Assembly: GCA_007135015.1 (NCBI GenBank)
Contig: SLJS01000064.1
Coordinates: 1 to 6,314, forward strand
Direction of reading: 5' to 3'
DNA: 6,314 bases
From: Alcanivorax sp.
GTDB taxonomy: Bacteria > Pseudomonadota > Gammaproteobacteria > Pseudomonadales > Alcanivoracaceae
The position numbers and the translations under genes were made by a program. Positions 1 to 5,301 of this stretch are shown here, one piece after another. The notes below the pieces were generated by a model that saw only the letters and a program-made list of their open reading frames with translations, was not told where the DNA came from and did not search any database. Numbering within the stretch: position 1 is the stretch's first letter; every line of letters begins with the position of its first letter.

Positions 1-5
1 GGTTG

Positions 6-99
6 GGGAGAGGGGGAAGGCTACGCAAGCCGCACTGCTTGATGCTTTCCCGTAATTCTCTCCCCCTCTCCCTGTCCCTCTCCCACGGCGGGGAGAGGG
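6..99. repeat. G/C-rich inverted repeats of the GGGAGAGGG type
   Basis: The motif GGGAGAGGGGG at 6-16 is the exact reverse complement of 62-72. A second pair, CCCTCTCCC at 76-84 and GGGAGAGGG at 91-99, forms a 9-bp stem with a 6-base loop. Short intergenic elements with paired CCCTCTCCC and GGGAGAGGG arms are scattered in many GC-rich gammaproteobacterial genomes, and this looks like one or two of them. No T-run follows the stem, so it is not an obvious intrinsic terminator. Whether it acts as a REP-like element depends on its genome-wide copy number, which is not visible here. Confidence 0.6.
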
Positions 100-240
100 G
101 ACCCTCCAGCAAGGCCGCGAAACCCTGGATTCCGGGACGGTGCCAGGTTCTTCGCGCCCCAGGGTGCGCTCCCACAAACCTTCTACGACACCCTCACGAG
201 GGGAGCGGGGATCATTTCTCTCACCCATGGTGCCATCCCG

Positions 241-296
241 ACCACCGACCACCGACCACCGACCACCGACCACCGACCACCGACCACCGACCACCG
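241..296. repeat. Tandem heptamer array, 8 x ACCACCG
   Basis: Eight perfect, uninterrupted copies of the 7-base unit ACCACCG fill 56 bases, then break into ATCG. The unit length is not a multiple of three, so the array shifts frame and is unlikely to be selected as protein sequence. The complementary strand is a regular series of GG pairs (CGGTGGT), which could support a weak two-tier G-quadruplex. The array ends about 30 bp before the candidate promoter and 104 bp before the uppP-like start codon. Perfect short-unit arrays of this kind commonly vary in copy number by replication slippage. Confidence 0.95.
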
Positions 297-301
297 ATCG
301 C

Positions 302-320
302 GGCGCCCCTCCGGGGCGCC
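302..320. other. GC-rich hairpin, 8-bp perfect stem
   Basis: GGCGCCCC at 302-309 pairs with GGGGCGCC at 313-320 around a TCC loop. The stem is all G/C and very stable, but no T-run follows on either strand, so it lacks the signature of an intrinsic terminator. It lies between the heptamer array and the candidate uppP-like promoter. It may be a transcription boundary for an upstream gene or a protein-binding dyad. Confidence 0.5.
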
Positions 321-325
321 CCAAG

Positions 326-354
326 TTGACCCCTTGTCATGCCGGTGAAAGAAT
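326..354 (+). promoter_or_regulatory. Candidate sigma-70 promoter for the uppP-like gene
   Basis: TTGACC (326-331, five of six bases to the -35 consensus) is followed after exactly 17 bp by AAGAAT (349-354, four of six to the -10). The predicted start would be near 361, giving a leader of about 40 bases to the ATG at 401. It is supported by motif match and placement only. Confidence 0.4.
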
Positions 355-400
355 CCGCCGGGCATGGACAATGGAGCCCGCCGGGCGGGGGAGAGACTCG

Positions 401-1261
401 ATGGCAATCTGGGTGGCGGTGGTGCTGGGTATCGTGCAGGGGCTGTTCATGTTTCTGCCGGTCAGCTCCACCGCGCACATGGTGCTCACGCAGCACTGGC
501 TTATCGAGCGGGGTGAGGAGTTGCCCGCGCCGGAAAGTCCGGAGATGATCCTTTTCTATCTCGTGGTGCACGTGGGCACGGTGGTCTCCATTCTGGTGGT
601 CTTCTGGCCCTCCCTGCGGCCCTTTTGCCGGCAGGTCTGGCAGGGTGCGCTGGCCTGGGCGGGCAGTCCGGGGGGCGCTCTGCCGCTGTACCTTCGGCTG
701 TTCCTGCTGGGCATGTTCTCGGTGCTGGTCACCGGGGTGCTGGGGCTGACGTTGCGTGCCTGGTTCTATCATATCTTCGCCACACCCGCGCTGGTGGCGG
801 TGAACCTGACTCTCACCGGCGTGCTGCTCTGGTGGACGGACCGGCTCTCCCGGCGCCGACGCGGGCTGCGCGGCATCAATCTGCCGGTGGCCGGCACCAT
901 CGGGGTGGCGCAGGGGCTGGCGCTGATGCCCGGGCTCAGCCGCAGTGCGCTGACCATTATCGCGGCGCTGGGTACGGGCCTGAAGCGGCGCTGGGCCGCG
1001 GAGTACAGTTTCTTTCTGGCCATTCCCACCATCCTGGCGGCCACGGCGGTGCAGTCCCGGGATGTGTTCGGTGCCGGAGGGCTGCTTGAAGTGGGCCTGG
1101 ATGCGCTGGCAGCCGGGTTTGTCATCGCCGCGCTGGTGGGCATCGTTGCGCTGAAGATTGTGCTCGGACTGCTCTACCGGGCGAAGCTCAAGGTGTTTTC
1201 CGTCTATGTCTGGGCTCTGGCCCTGGCAATCCTGTTGGGCGTGGTCAGTCCCGGGTACTGA
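401..1261 (+). CDS. uppP: UppP/BacA-family membrane protein with altered active-site glutamates
   Basis: This 286-residue polytopic membrane protein belongs to the undecaprenyl-diphosphate phosphatase (UppP/BacA) family, which in E. coli converts C55-PP to C55-P for reuse as a cell-wall lipid carrier and is 273 residues long. Motif 1 is QGLFMFLPVSSTAH (13-26), with Ser23 and His26 matching the family Ser and His. Motif 2 is PGLSRSALTI (177-186), with Arg181 matching the essential Arg174. The rest is hydrophobic helices with a basic loop near 148-158. The E. coli motif is EGLTEFLPVSSTGH; its two glutamates (E17, E21) are Gln13 and Met17 here, so ordinary phosphatase activity is doubtful. The start at 401 has GGGGGAG ahead of it and begins directly with the first helix; an in-frame ATG at 371 would only add a polar, non-conserved tail. 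Family membership is certain. Function is uncertain: a paralogue, a transporter-like protein or an enzyme with other residues. Confidence 0.88.
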   Translation: MAIWVAVVLGIVQGLFMFLPVSSTAHMVLTQHWLIERGEELPAPESPEMILFYLVVHVGTVVSILVVFWPSLRPFCRQVWQGALAWAGSPGGALPLYLRLFLLGMFSVLVTGVLGLTLRAWFYHIFATPALVAVNLTLTGVLLWWTDRLSRRRRGLRGINLPVAGTIGVAQGLALMPGLSRSALTIIAALGTGLKRRWAAEYSFFLAIPTILAATAVQSRDVFGAGGLLEVGLDALAAGFVIAALVGIVALKIVLGLLYRAKLKVFSVYVWALALAILLGVVSPGY

Positions 1262-1382
1262 AGTACGGTCCGTGCCTGCCTCCACATGAGCGGTTCGCCG
1301 GCCCCCCTCCCTTGAATTTTTTTCTTCCTGCCATAAACCAATTCTGTAAATGGCGGTTTTACTGCCCTGTCTATCGGCCCGT

Positions 1383-1411
1383 TACCCGGGACGGTGCCTG
1401 TCTTCCGGGTA
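1383..1411 (+). other. Possible 5' leader hairpin before the ATP-grasp gene
   Basis: TACCCGG at 1383-1389 pairs perfectly with CCGGGTA at 1405-1411. One G-T and one A-T pair extend the stem to nine, leaving an 11-base loop. It ends 8 bases before the strong Shine-Dalgarno sequence. There is no T-run, so it is not a terminator. It might be a leader structure affecting transcript stability or translation, or chance in GC-rich DNA. Confidence 0.3.
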
Positions 1412-1419
1412 CAGCGGAT

Positions 1420-1427
1420 AAGGAGGA
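1420..1427 (+). promoter_or_regulatory. Strong ribosome binding site of the ATP-grasp gene
   Basis: AAGGAGGA is a near-perfect complement of the 16S rRNA 3' end and ends 5 bases before the ATG at 1433. It decides the start: the open frame continues upstream to an ATG at 1394, which has no comparable site. It is the strongest Shine-Dalgarno sequence in the window, which suggests efficient translation. Confidence 0.85.
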
Positions 1428-1432
1428 AATTC

Positions 1433-2728
1433 ATGGCCAGAAAGAACATATTCGTGTTCGGCCTGACGGACTTCAATCTGCAGATGCTCAAGCGGATCCA
1501 CGGTGCCGAACAACTGGAATTTCACAAGCTGCTGGACCGTTCCGAGCTGGTCGAGCGCATGCATTATCCGGTCGAGGAAATCCTCGAGCACGCCAGGGAA
1601 CGGCTGCGCGGTTTCGACGGTTCCGTGGACGGCATGATCCATTATATCGATTTCCCGGTGAGCACCATGGTGCCCATTCTCGCGCGCGAGTTCGGGCTGC
1701 CGTCGGCGCCGCTGGAGGCGGTGCTGCGCTGTGAACACAAGTACTGGAGCCGGCTGGAGCAGGCACGGTCGGTGCCGGAGTACATACCGCCGTTCGCCGC
1801 CTTCGATCCCTTTGATGACCACGCCCTGGAGCGCCTGGAAAGGGAGGTGGGCTATCCATTCTGGATCAAGCCGGTGAAGTCCTTTTCCTCCTATCTCGGT
1901 TTCCGGGTGAACTCCGCGAAGGACTTTCGCCAGGGGATCCAGCGCATTCGCGCCGAGATCTCCCGGTTCGCCGAACCATTTGACTACCTGCTCGACCAGG
2001 TGGAACTGCCGAAGGAGATCCGGGGCATCGGCGGAGGCTATTGCATTGCCGAGGGCATTATCGGTGGCCGCCAGTGCACCCTGGAAGGCTATGGCTACAA
2101 CGGAGAGATTCATATCTACGGGGATGTGGACTCCATTCGCCATGCCAACGAGTCCTCGTTCGGCCGGTACCAGTATCCCTCCGCGCTGCCTCGGGAGGTG
2201 CTTGACGAGATGGGCGAAGTCGCCCGCCGCTACATGAAGCATGTGGGCTACGACAATGCGCCGTTCAATATCGAGTTCTTTTGGGATGCGCAGCGGGAGA
2301 AAATCTGGCTGCTGGAGGTCAACACCCGTATTTCCGAGTCCCATTGCGACCTGTTCGAGAAGGTCGACGGTTATTCAAGCCACGAAGTGGCAGTGGATCT
2401 GGCGCTCGGCAGGGAGCCGTCCTTCCGGCATGGTGAGGGTGAGTATCCCATGGCCGGGAAATTCTTCGTGCGCACCTACACCAATGCGCGGGTGCAGCGC
2501 GTGCCATCGGAAATCGAGGTGCGCGCCCTCGAGGAACGGGTTCCCGGCGCCACGATCCAGATCCTCGCGCAAGAGGGCGGCGAGTTGGCCGACATGATGG
2601 ATCAGGACAGTTACACCTTCTGTCTGGCGTTGGTATTCATCGGCGGAAAGGACCAGGAGGAGCTTCTGGAGAAATACCGGCAGGTCAGCGAAGGCCTGGA
2701 TTTCCGTCTGGCCGAAATCGCGGCCTGA
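1433..2728 (+). CDS. ATP-grasp domain protein, substrate unknown
   Basis: This soluble 431-residue protein has the architecture of an ATP-grasp carboxylate ligase. Residues 1-100 form a likely pre-ATP-grasp alpha/beta domain beginning with a beta strand (KNIFVFGL). EHKYWSRL (101-108) opens the ATP-grasp fold. FWIKPV (143-148) carries the probable nucleotide-binding Lys146. FNIEFFW (278-284) and LLEVNTRIS (293-301) supply the expected metal ligands Glu281, Glu295 and Asn297, with Arg299 nearby. The signature continues as ESHCDLFEKVDG, a form I associate with the uncharacterised 'biotin carboxylase-like' ATP-grasp proteins. There is no biotin carrier or carboxyltransferase domain and no signal peptide. 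Such enzymes join a carboxylate to an amine or thiol through an acyl-phosphate; the acceptor cannot be read here. The gene starts 171 bases after the uppP-like stop and converges on the next gene, so a role with neighbours is open. Confidence 0.85.
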   Translation: MARKNIFVFGLTDFNLQMLKRIHGAEQLEFHKLLDRSELVERMHYPVEEILEHARERLRGFDGSVDGMIHYIDFPVSTMVPILAREFGLPSAPLEAVLRCEHKYWSRLEQARSVPEYIPPFAAFDPFDDHALERLEREVGYPFWIKPVKSFSSYLGFRVNSAKDFRQGIQRIRAEISRFAEPFDYLLDQVELPKEIRGIGGGYCIAEGIIGGRQCTLEGYGYNGEIHIYGDVDSIRHANESSFGRYQYPSALPREVLDEMGEVARRYMKHVGYDNAPFNIEFFWDAQREKIWLLEVNTRISESHCDLFEKVDGYSSHEVAVDLALGREPSFRHGEGEYPMAGKFFVRTYTNARVQRVPSEIEVRALEERVPGATIQILAQEGGELADMMDQDSYTFCLALVFIGGKDQEELLEKYRQVSEGLDFRLAEIAA

Positions 2729-2764
2729 TGCCGCCGGCTGCCATCGCGTGGCGGGCCGCGCCCG

Positions 2765-3385
2765 TCACTGCGTGTTCTGCCGGGGCAGGAGCCAGCGGAT
2801 CAGCAGGTGCGAGGGCAGATAGAGCACCAGCGGTGTGGCCAGCATGGCCACGAGCAGATACAGGCCCGGAGGCAGCGTGTCCTGGGGCTCGCCAAAGGGC
2901 CCGTGCACCCAGTTGATATTCAGTTCCGGTTCCACCACCAGCCAGGTGGCCACCATCAGCACCCAGGTCAGGCCGGTCTGCAACCAGATCCCTCTCGAGT
3001 CATAGCCGATCCGGTACAGGCAGTAGAGCGTGATCAGGGGCAGGGCGGCGTGATAGAGCGAGAGCAGCCGCCCGGGCAGGGGAATCTCCGCGTCGAACAT
3101 GTACTCGGTGCCGCCAATGATGTGGTGGCCGGTGAGGAAGGCGCCGGCCACGTCCAGGGTCCAGGTAATGCCCACCAGCAGCACTGCCAGTGCCTGCGCG
3201 GACAGGAGCAGTCTGCTTTCACGCCAGAGTGCCGCCAGGATCAGGAAGTTGGCCAGGTTGCAGAGCCAGAAGAAATTCAGCGGGCCGTAGAGCCAGAGGT
3301 AGGCAGGCACCCAGACCAGCATCCAGGCGGAAAAGAGCAGTTTCAGCCACAGCGGAAGCCCCGGCTGCCCGGTGGTCTGGCGCAT
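2765..3385 (-). CDS. Uncharacterised six-helix membrane protein
   Basis: This 206-residue protein is almost entirely hydrophobic. About six membrane segments can be drawn, near residues 13-33, 36-53, 60-83, 105-125, 133-150 and 172-196. Polar residues stand out around the membrane: Asn43 and Asn46 in helix 2, Asp78 in helix 3, the loop TGHHIIGGTEYMFD (85-98), His112 in helix 4, and VVEPELNINWVHGPFG (150-165) after helix 5. This cluster of His, Asp and Glu could bind metal or a cofactor, which is inference. I recognise no characterised family. It is the last gene of the minus-strand operon, 3 bases after the MerR gene's stop and with only a weak site (AAGAGA) ahead of its ATG, so it is probably translated by coupling. 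It ends 36 bases from the convergent ATP-grasp stop, with no clear terminator between. Confidence 0.8.
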   Translation of the reverse strand: MRQTTGQPGLPLWLKLLFSAWMLVWVPAYLWLYGPLNFFWLCNLANFLILAALWRESRLLLSAQALAVLLVGITWTLDVAGAFLTGHHIIGGTEYMFDAEIPLPGRLLSLYHAALPLITLYCLYRIGYDSRGIWLQTGLTWVLMVATWLVVEPELNINWVHGPFGEPQDTLPPGLYLLVAMLATPLVLYLPSHLLIRWLLPRQNTQ

Positions 3386-3388
3386 GGA

Positions 3389-4297
3389 TCAGGTCTCTTG
3401 CGGGTCGGTCTGCTCCTGATCGATATGGTCCATGACATTGGCGACCCGTTCGCGGAAGACTTCCTTGATATTGTGCTCCAGCGTACGCCCCAGCTCCGCG
3501 GAGACGATCATCTCGGCAATGGGGCGCACCCGCTTGATGAATTCCGCCAGCTGCGGCACCTCGTTGGCGGGCGGGACTCCGTGCTCGCCGTACTGGGGCG
3601 TGATCAGATGATCCAGCACCAGCCGGACAAAACCCTGTGAGATCTGGTCGGTCTGTTCGCGCACGGCGCTGGCTTCGTCAAGCAGCGAACTCAGGGGGAT
3701 GCCCGCCTCGGCCAGCTCCTTGCCGGCGCTGATGATCCGCGGGTTGGGGATGCGGATCCGGTCTCCCTCCGGAACGATGTAGCCCATCTCGCCGGCCTTC
3801 TTGAGCACCTCCGGGGTGACCTGGCTGCCGAACATCTCCATGATTTCCTGGTAGCTCATGTACGCTGGCATTTCCTGGGCCCAGGGGTCGCGGATGGCTT
3901 CATCCAGACCCAGCACATCGGTCAGGTCCCGGCCTTCCTCCCAGGCGCTGAGCAGGTCCCGGATATTGGCCAGACTGTAGTGGCGCTCCAGCAACTGGCT
4001 GATGACTTTCAGGCGCGTGAGGTGTACGTCGGAATAGATGCCGGTGCGTCCGCGAATCTGCGGAGGCGGCAGCAGGTCGCGGTCCTGGTAGGCGCGGATA
4101 TTGCGCACCGTCACGCCCGCTTCCCGGGCCAGCTCATCGATGGTGAATTCCCGGCCGGGCTCTCCCTGTTCCCCGGAAATGACACGCTGTAGCAGGCGCC
4201 GTACCGCCGCGGCGCTGCTGTTCCCTGCTGAGGTCTTCATGCCGGGCATCATAGCGGTACGGCCGTTGCCTGCCAACGGCCTTTTTTCTGATGTCAC
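3389..4297 (-). CDS. MerR-family transcriptional regulator with long C-terminal domain
   Basis: The protein has 302 residues. A 50-residue tail with no recognised domain leads into a MerR winged helix-turn-helix: FTIDELAREAGVTVRNIRAYQDRDLL (51-76) is the helix-turn-helix, TGIYSDVHLTRLKVI (85-99) the wing and third helix, and HYSLANIRDLL (106-116) the fourth helix. Residues 145-210 (MSYQEIMEMFG, then GYIVPEGDRIRIPNP and AEAGIPLSSLLDEA) look like a second degenerate winged-helix unit, followed by an alpha-helical domain to about 290. This layout resembles large MerR regulators I know from actinobacteria, not the short metal sensors. There is no cysteine anywhere, so thiol metal sensing as in MerR, CueR or ZntR is excluded. 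The GTG start at 4297 has AGGAGG 4 bases upstream and overlaps the preceding stop as GTGA. ATGs at 4252, 4249 and 4240 have no comparable site. It probably controls its own operon. Confidence 0.88.
   Translation of the reverse strand: MTSEKRPLAGNGRTAMMPGMKTSAGNSSAAAVRRLLQRVISGEQGEPGREFTIDELAREAGVTVRNIRAYQDRDLLPPPQIRGRTGIYSDVHLTRLKVISQLLERHYSLANIRDLLSAWEEGRDLTDVLGLDEAIRDPWAQEMPAYMSYQEIMEMFGSQVTPEVLKKAGEMGYIVPEGDRIRIPNPRIISAGKELAEAGIPLSSLLDEASAVREQTDQISQGFVRLVLDHLITPQYGEHGVPPANEVPQLAEFIKRVRPIAEMIVSAELGRTLEHNIKEVFRERVANVMDHIDQEQTDPQET
4261..4287 (+). terminator. Intrinsic-terminator structure, antisense to the operon
   Basis: GGCCGTTG (4261-4268) and CAACGGCC (4274-4281) form a perfect 8-bp stem with a 5-base loop, followed at once by six T on the + strand. 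This is a textbook intrinsic terminator, but only in the + direction. On the minus strand, the direction of the surrounding operon, the A-run comes before the stem and no T-run follows. With the GTG start at 4297, the structure lies within codons 4-13 of the MerR gene. It would therefore stop + strand (antisense) transcription, not the operon. Confidence 0.6.
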
Positions 4298-5139
4298 GCT
4301 GCCTCCTGGCGCTCGCGTACGCCCTTGAGCATCTCGTCCATCTGCTCGAGAAAATGCCTGTTGTCATGATCCCAGGGGTGAAAGCCGGGACGGAACCAGT
4401 CCAGCCAGGAGGGAATCACCCGGCGGAAGGCCCCCGGACGGCCCCACTGGAGCTGGAAGCTGCTCCACCAGCCACGCAGGCTGAACAACCCGCCCTTGCG
4501 GCGCACGTTCTCCACGTAGAAGGGGTAGAGCAGGCTCAGGAAGAGTGCCGTGGCCAGCAGCATGGCAAAGCTGCGTTCGGCGTAGGCCACCGGTCCGCGG
4601 CCCATGACGGCCTCGTACACATCAAAGGCCACCGCCTTGTGTTCGGTTTCCTCCAGCGCGTGCCAGCGCCACAGCTCGGCGTAGCGCTCATCCGCCCCTT
4701 CGAGCAGCTCGGGCTCGCGCAGCAGCATGTCCGCCAGAATGGCGGTGTAATGCTCCAGGGCAATGGTGGCCGCCAGGTGCAGGCGGGTGGGCAGGGTGCG
4801 CTGCACCGTCTTCAGCAGCCGGGTGACCACCCGCTCCTGTGCCTTGACCGGCACGCCATCGGCCTCGAGCTTGTCGTTGTACTCATCGTGTTCGCGGCCG
4901 TGCATGGCCTCCTGGCCGATAAAGGCCCGCACCTGTTCCCTGAGTTTCGGGTCCTCGATCCGGTCCCGGTAGGCGCGCACGCTGTCAATGAAGAAGCGCT
5001 CGCCTTCGGGGAAGAACAGCGACAGCGTGTTGAAGAACTGGCTCACATGCAGATCGCCGTTCCAGTTCCAGCGGCTTACGTTGTCGCCTTCCAGGCCGAA
5101 CTTGTAGTCGCGTCGAACAGGCTGTATCGGAGTCGTCAT
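4294..5139 (-). CDS. PF10118-type ferritin-like 'metal-dependent hydrolase'
   Basis: This 281-residue protein matches the family annotated as 'predicted metal-dependent hydrolase' (PF10118, COG3687), whose reaction is, as far as I know, unestablished. The helices carry the spaced acidic and histidine motifs of a ferritin-like di-iron centre: PEGERFF (44-50), QEAMHGREH (76-84), ALEHYTA (127-133) and HALEETEHKAV (160-170). Likely ligands are Glu45 or Glu47, Glu77, His80, Glu129, Glu164 and His167, with His84, His130 and His160 close by. A hydrophobic helix (about 190-208) suggests membrane association. The C-terminus is rich in Trp and Arg. The set of residues fits an oxygen-activating or redox di-iron enzyme better than a classic hydrolase, but that is inference. 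It is first in the operon, with GGGAGAG before its ATG, and its TGA overlaps the MerR GTG, so the two are coupled. Confidence 0.85.
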   Translation of the reverse strand: MTTPIQPVRRDYKFGLEGDNVSRWNWNGDLHVSQFFNTLSLFFPEGERFFIDSVRAYRDRIEDPKLREQVRAFIGQEAMHGREHDEYNDKLEADGVPVKAQERVVTRLLKTVQRTLPTRLHLAATIALEHYTAILADMLLREPELLEGADERYAELWRWHALEETEHKAVAFDVYEAVMGRGPVAYAERSFAMLLATALFLSLLYPFYVENVRRKGGLFSLRGWWSSFQLQWGRPGAFRRVIPSWLDWFRPGFHPWDHDNRHFLEQMDEMLKGVRERQEAA

Positions 5140-5156
5140 GATTCTCTCCCAAGCAA

Positions 5157-5178
5157 TGTTACATTCGATGATGTAACA
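5157..5178. promoter_or_regulatory. Perfect palindromic operator upstream of the minus-strand operon
   Basis: TGTTACAT at 5157-5164 and ATGTAACA at 5171-5178 are exact inverted copies separated by TCGATG. The site begins 18 bases before the start codon at 5139 and covers the -10 region of the promoter suggested on this strand, a position suited to repression. The operon's own MerR regulator is the first candidate to bind here. An outside TetR- or GntR-type repressor is equally possible, because MerR sites normally lie between the -35 and -10. Confidence 0.65.
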
Positions 5179-5196
5179 GTTTGCCGGGTGTGACCA
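5168..5196 (-). promoter_or_regulatory. Candidate promoter of the minus-strand operon
   Basis: Read on the minus strand, TGGTCA (5196-5191) and CATCAT (5173-5168) each match four of six consensus bases and are 17 bp apart. The predicted start is near 5161, about 20 bases before the ATG at 5139. The match is weak; its main support is the spacing and the palindrome lying across the -10 and start site. The spacer is not the long 19-20 bp form typical of MerR-activated promoters. Confidence 0.3.
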
Positions 5197-5214
5197 CCTT
5201 CCGATGAGGCCAAA

Positions 5215-5243
5215 ATGAAATCACCCTGAACCGGAATCATAAT
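5215..5243 (+). promoter_or_regulatory. Candidate sigma-70 promoter of bfd
   Basis: ATGAAA (5215-5220, four of six to the -35) and CATAAT (5238-5243, five of six to the -10) are 17 bp apart. The predicted start, near 5250, falls inside the Fur box. That is the expected geometry for Fur repression and supports the call. Confidence 0.5.
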
Positions 5244-5270
5244 CAGGTGATAATCATTATCGTTCAGGGT
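5223..5270. repeat. 9-bp inverted repeat framing the Fur box
   Basis: ACCCTGAAC at 5223-5231 is the exact reverse complement of GTTCAGGGT at 5262-5270. The 30 bases between hold the bfd -10 element and the whole Fur box, whose last base abuts the right arm. The arms could be half-sites of a second regulator, or form a stem in an RNA that starts upstream of 5223. An RNA starting near 5250 would contain only the right arm. Confidence 0.6.
5249..5261. promoter_or_regulatory. Fur box
   Basis: GATAATCATTATC is a perfect 6-1-6 palindrome and equals the right 13 bases of the 19-bp Fur consensus. It lies just after the -10 of the bfd promoter and 40 bases before the bfd ATG, where bound Fe-Fur would block initiation. 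Fur control of bfd is known in other bacteria. The site could also influence the divergent operon. Confidence 0.85.
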
Positions 5271-5301
5271 ATGGTGAGCACACTACGAGAGTGGGTGCGC
5301 C

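Larger units (their letters stand above)
1..400. other. Non-coding region upstream of the uppP-like gene
   Basis: No convincing gene lies in these 400 bases. Open frames exist on both strands, but they run through the tandem heptamers and G/C-rich repeats, give low-complexity Pro/Thr/His/Arg peptides and resemble no family I know. The stretch is built of short repeats: G/C-rich inverted repeats at the left end, a heptamer array, a GC hairpin, then a candidate promoter and the leader of the downstream gene. It is probably the spacer between an upstream gene outside the window and the uppP-like gene. Confidence 0.7.

Noticed and set aside
3..329. Open frames on both strands across the heptamer array and repeats at the left end
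   Set aside because: They translate repeats in shifting frames, have low complexity, lack credible ribosome sites and resemble no protein family.
625..1143. Long open frames overlapping the uppP-like gene on both strands
   Set aside because: They are shadow frames from high GC content; the uppP-like frame carries the recognisable family motifs.
1286..1323. Intrinsic terminator after the uppP-like gene, because of the T7 run at 1317-1323
   Set aside because: The bases before the T-run form at best a 3-bp stem (CGG-TTCG-CCG) separated from it by a pyrimidine stretch.
1312..1337. Promoter TTGAAT / CATAAA for the ATP-grasp gene
   Set aside because: The two boxes are only 14 bp apart, too close for a normal sigma-70 promoter.
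132..1399. Identical 13-mer CCGGGACGGTGCC at 132-144 and 1387-1399
   Set aside because: One 13-base repeat is within chance expectation for a GC-rich 6.3-kb window, and the flanks do not match.
2729..2764. Bidirectional terminator between the convergent ATP-grasp and membrane protein genes
   Set aside because: Only short stems are possible (GCCA/TGGC, or CCGCC/GGCGG with a long loop), and there is no T-run on either side.
4291..5193. 300-codon open frame on the + strand opposite the PF10118 gene
   Set aside because: It is the antisense shadow of the gene, rich in His, Gln and Val with no domain, while the minus strand has the di-iron motifs and a good ribosome site.
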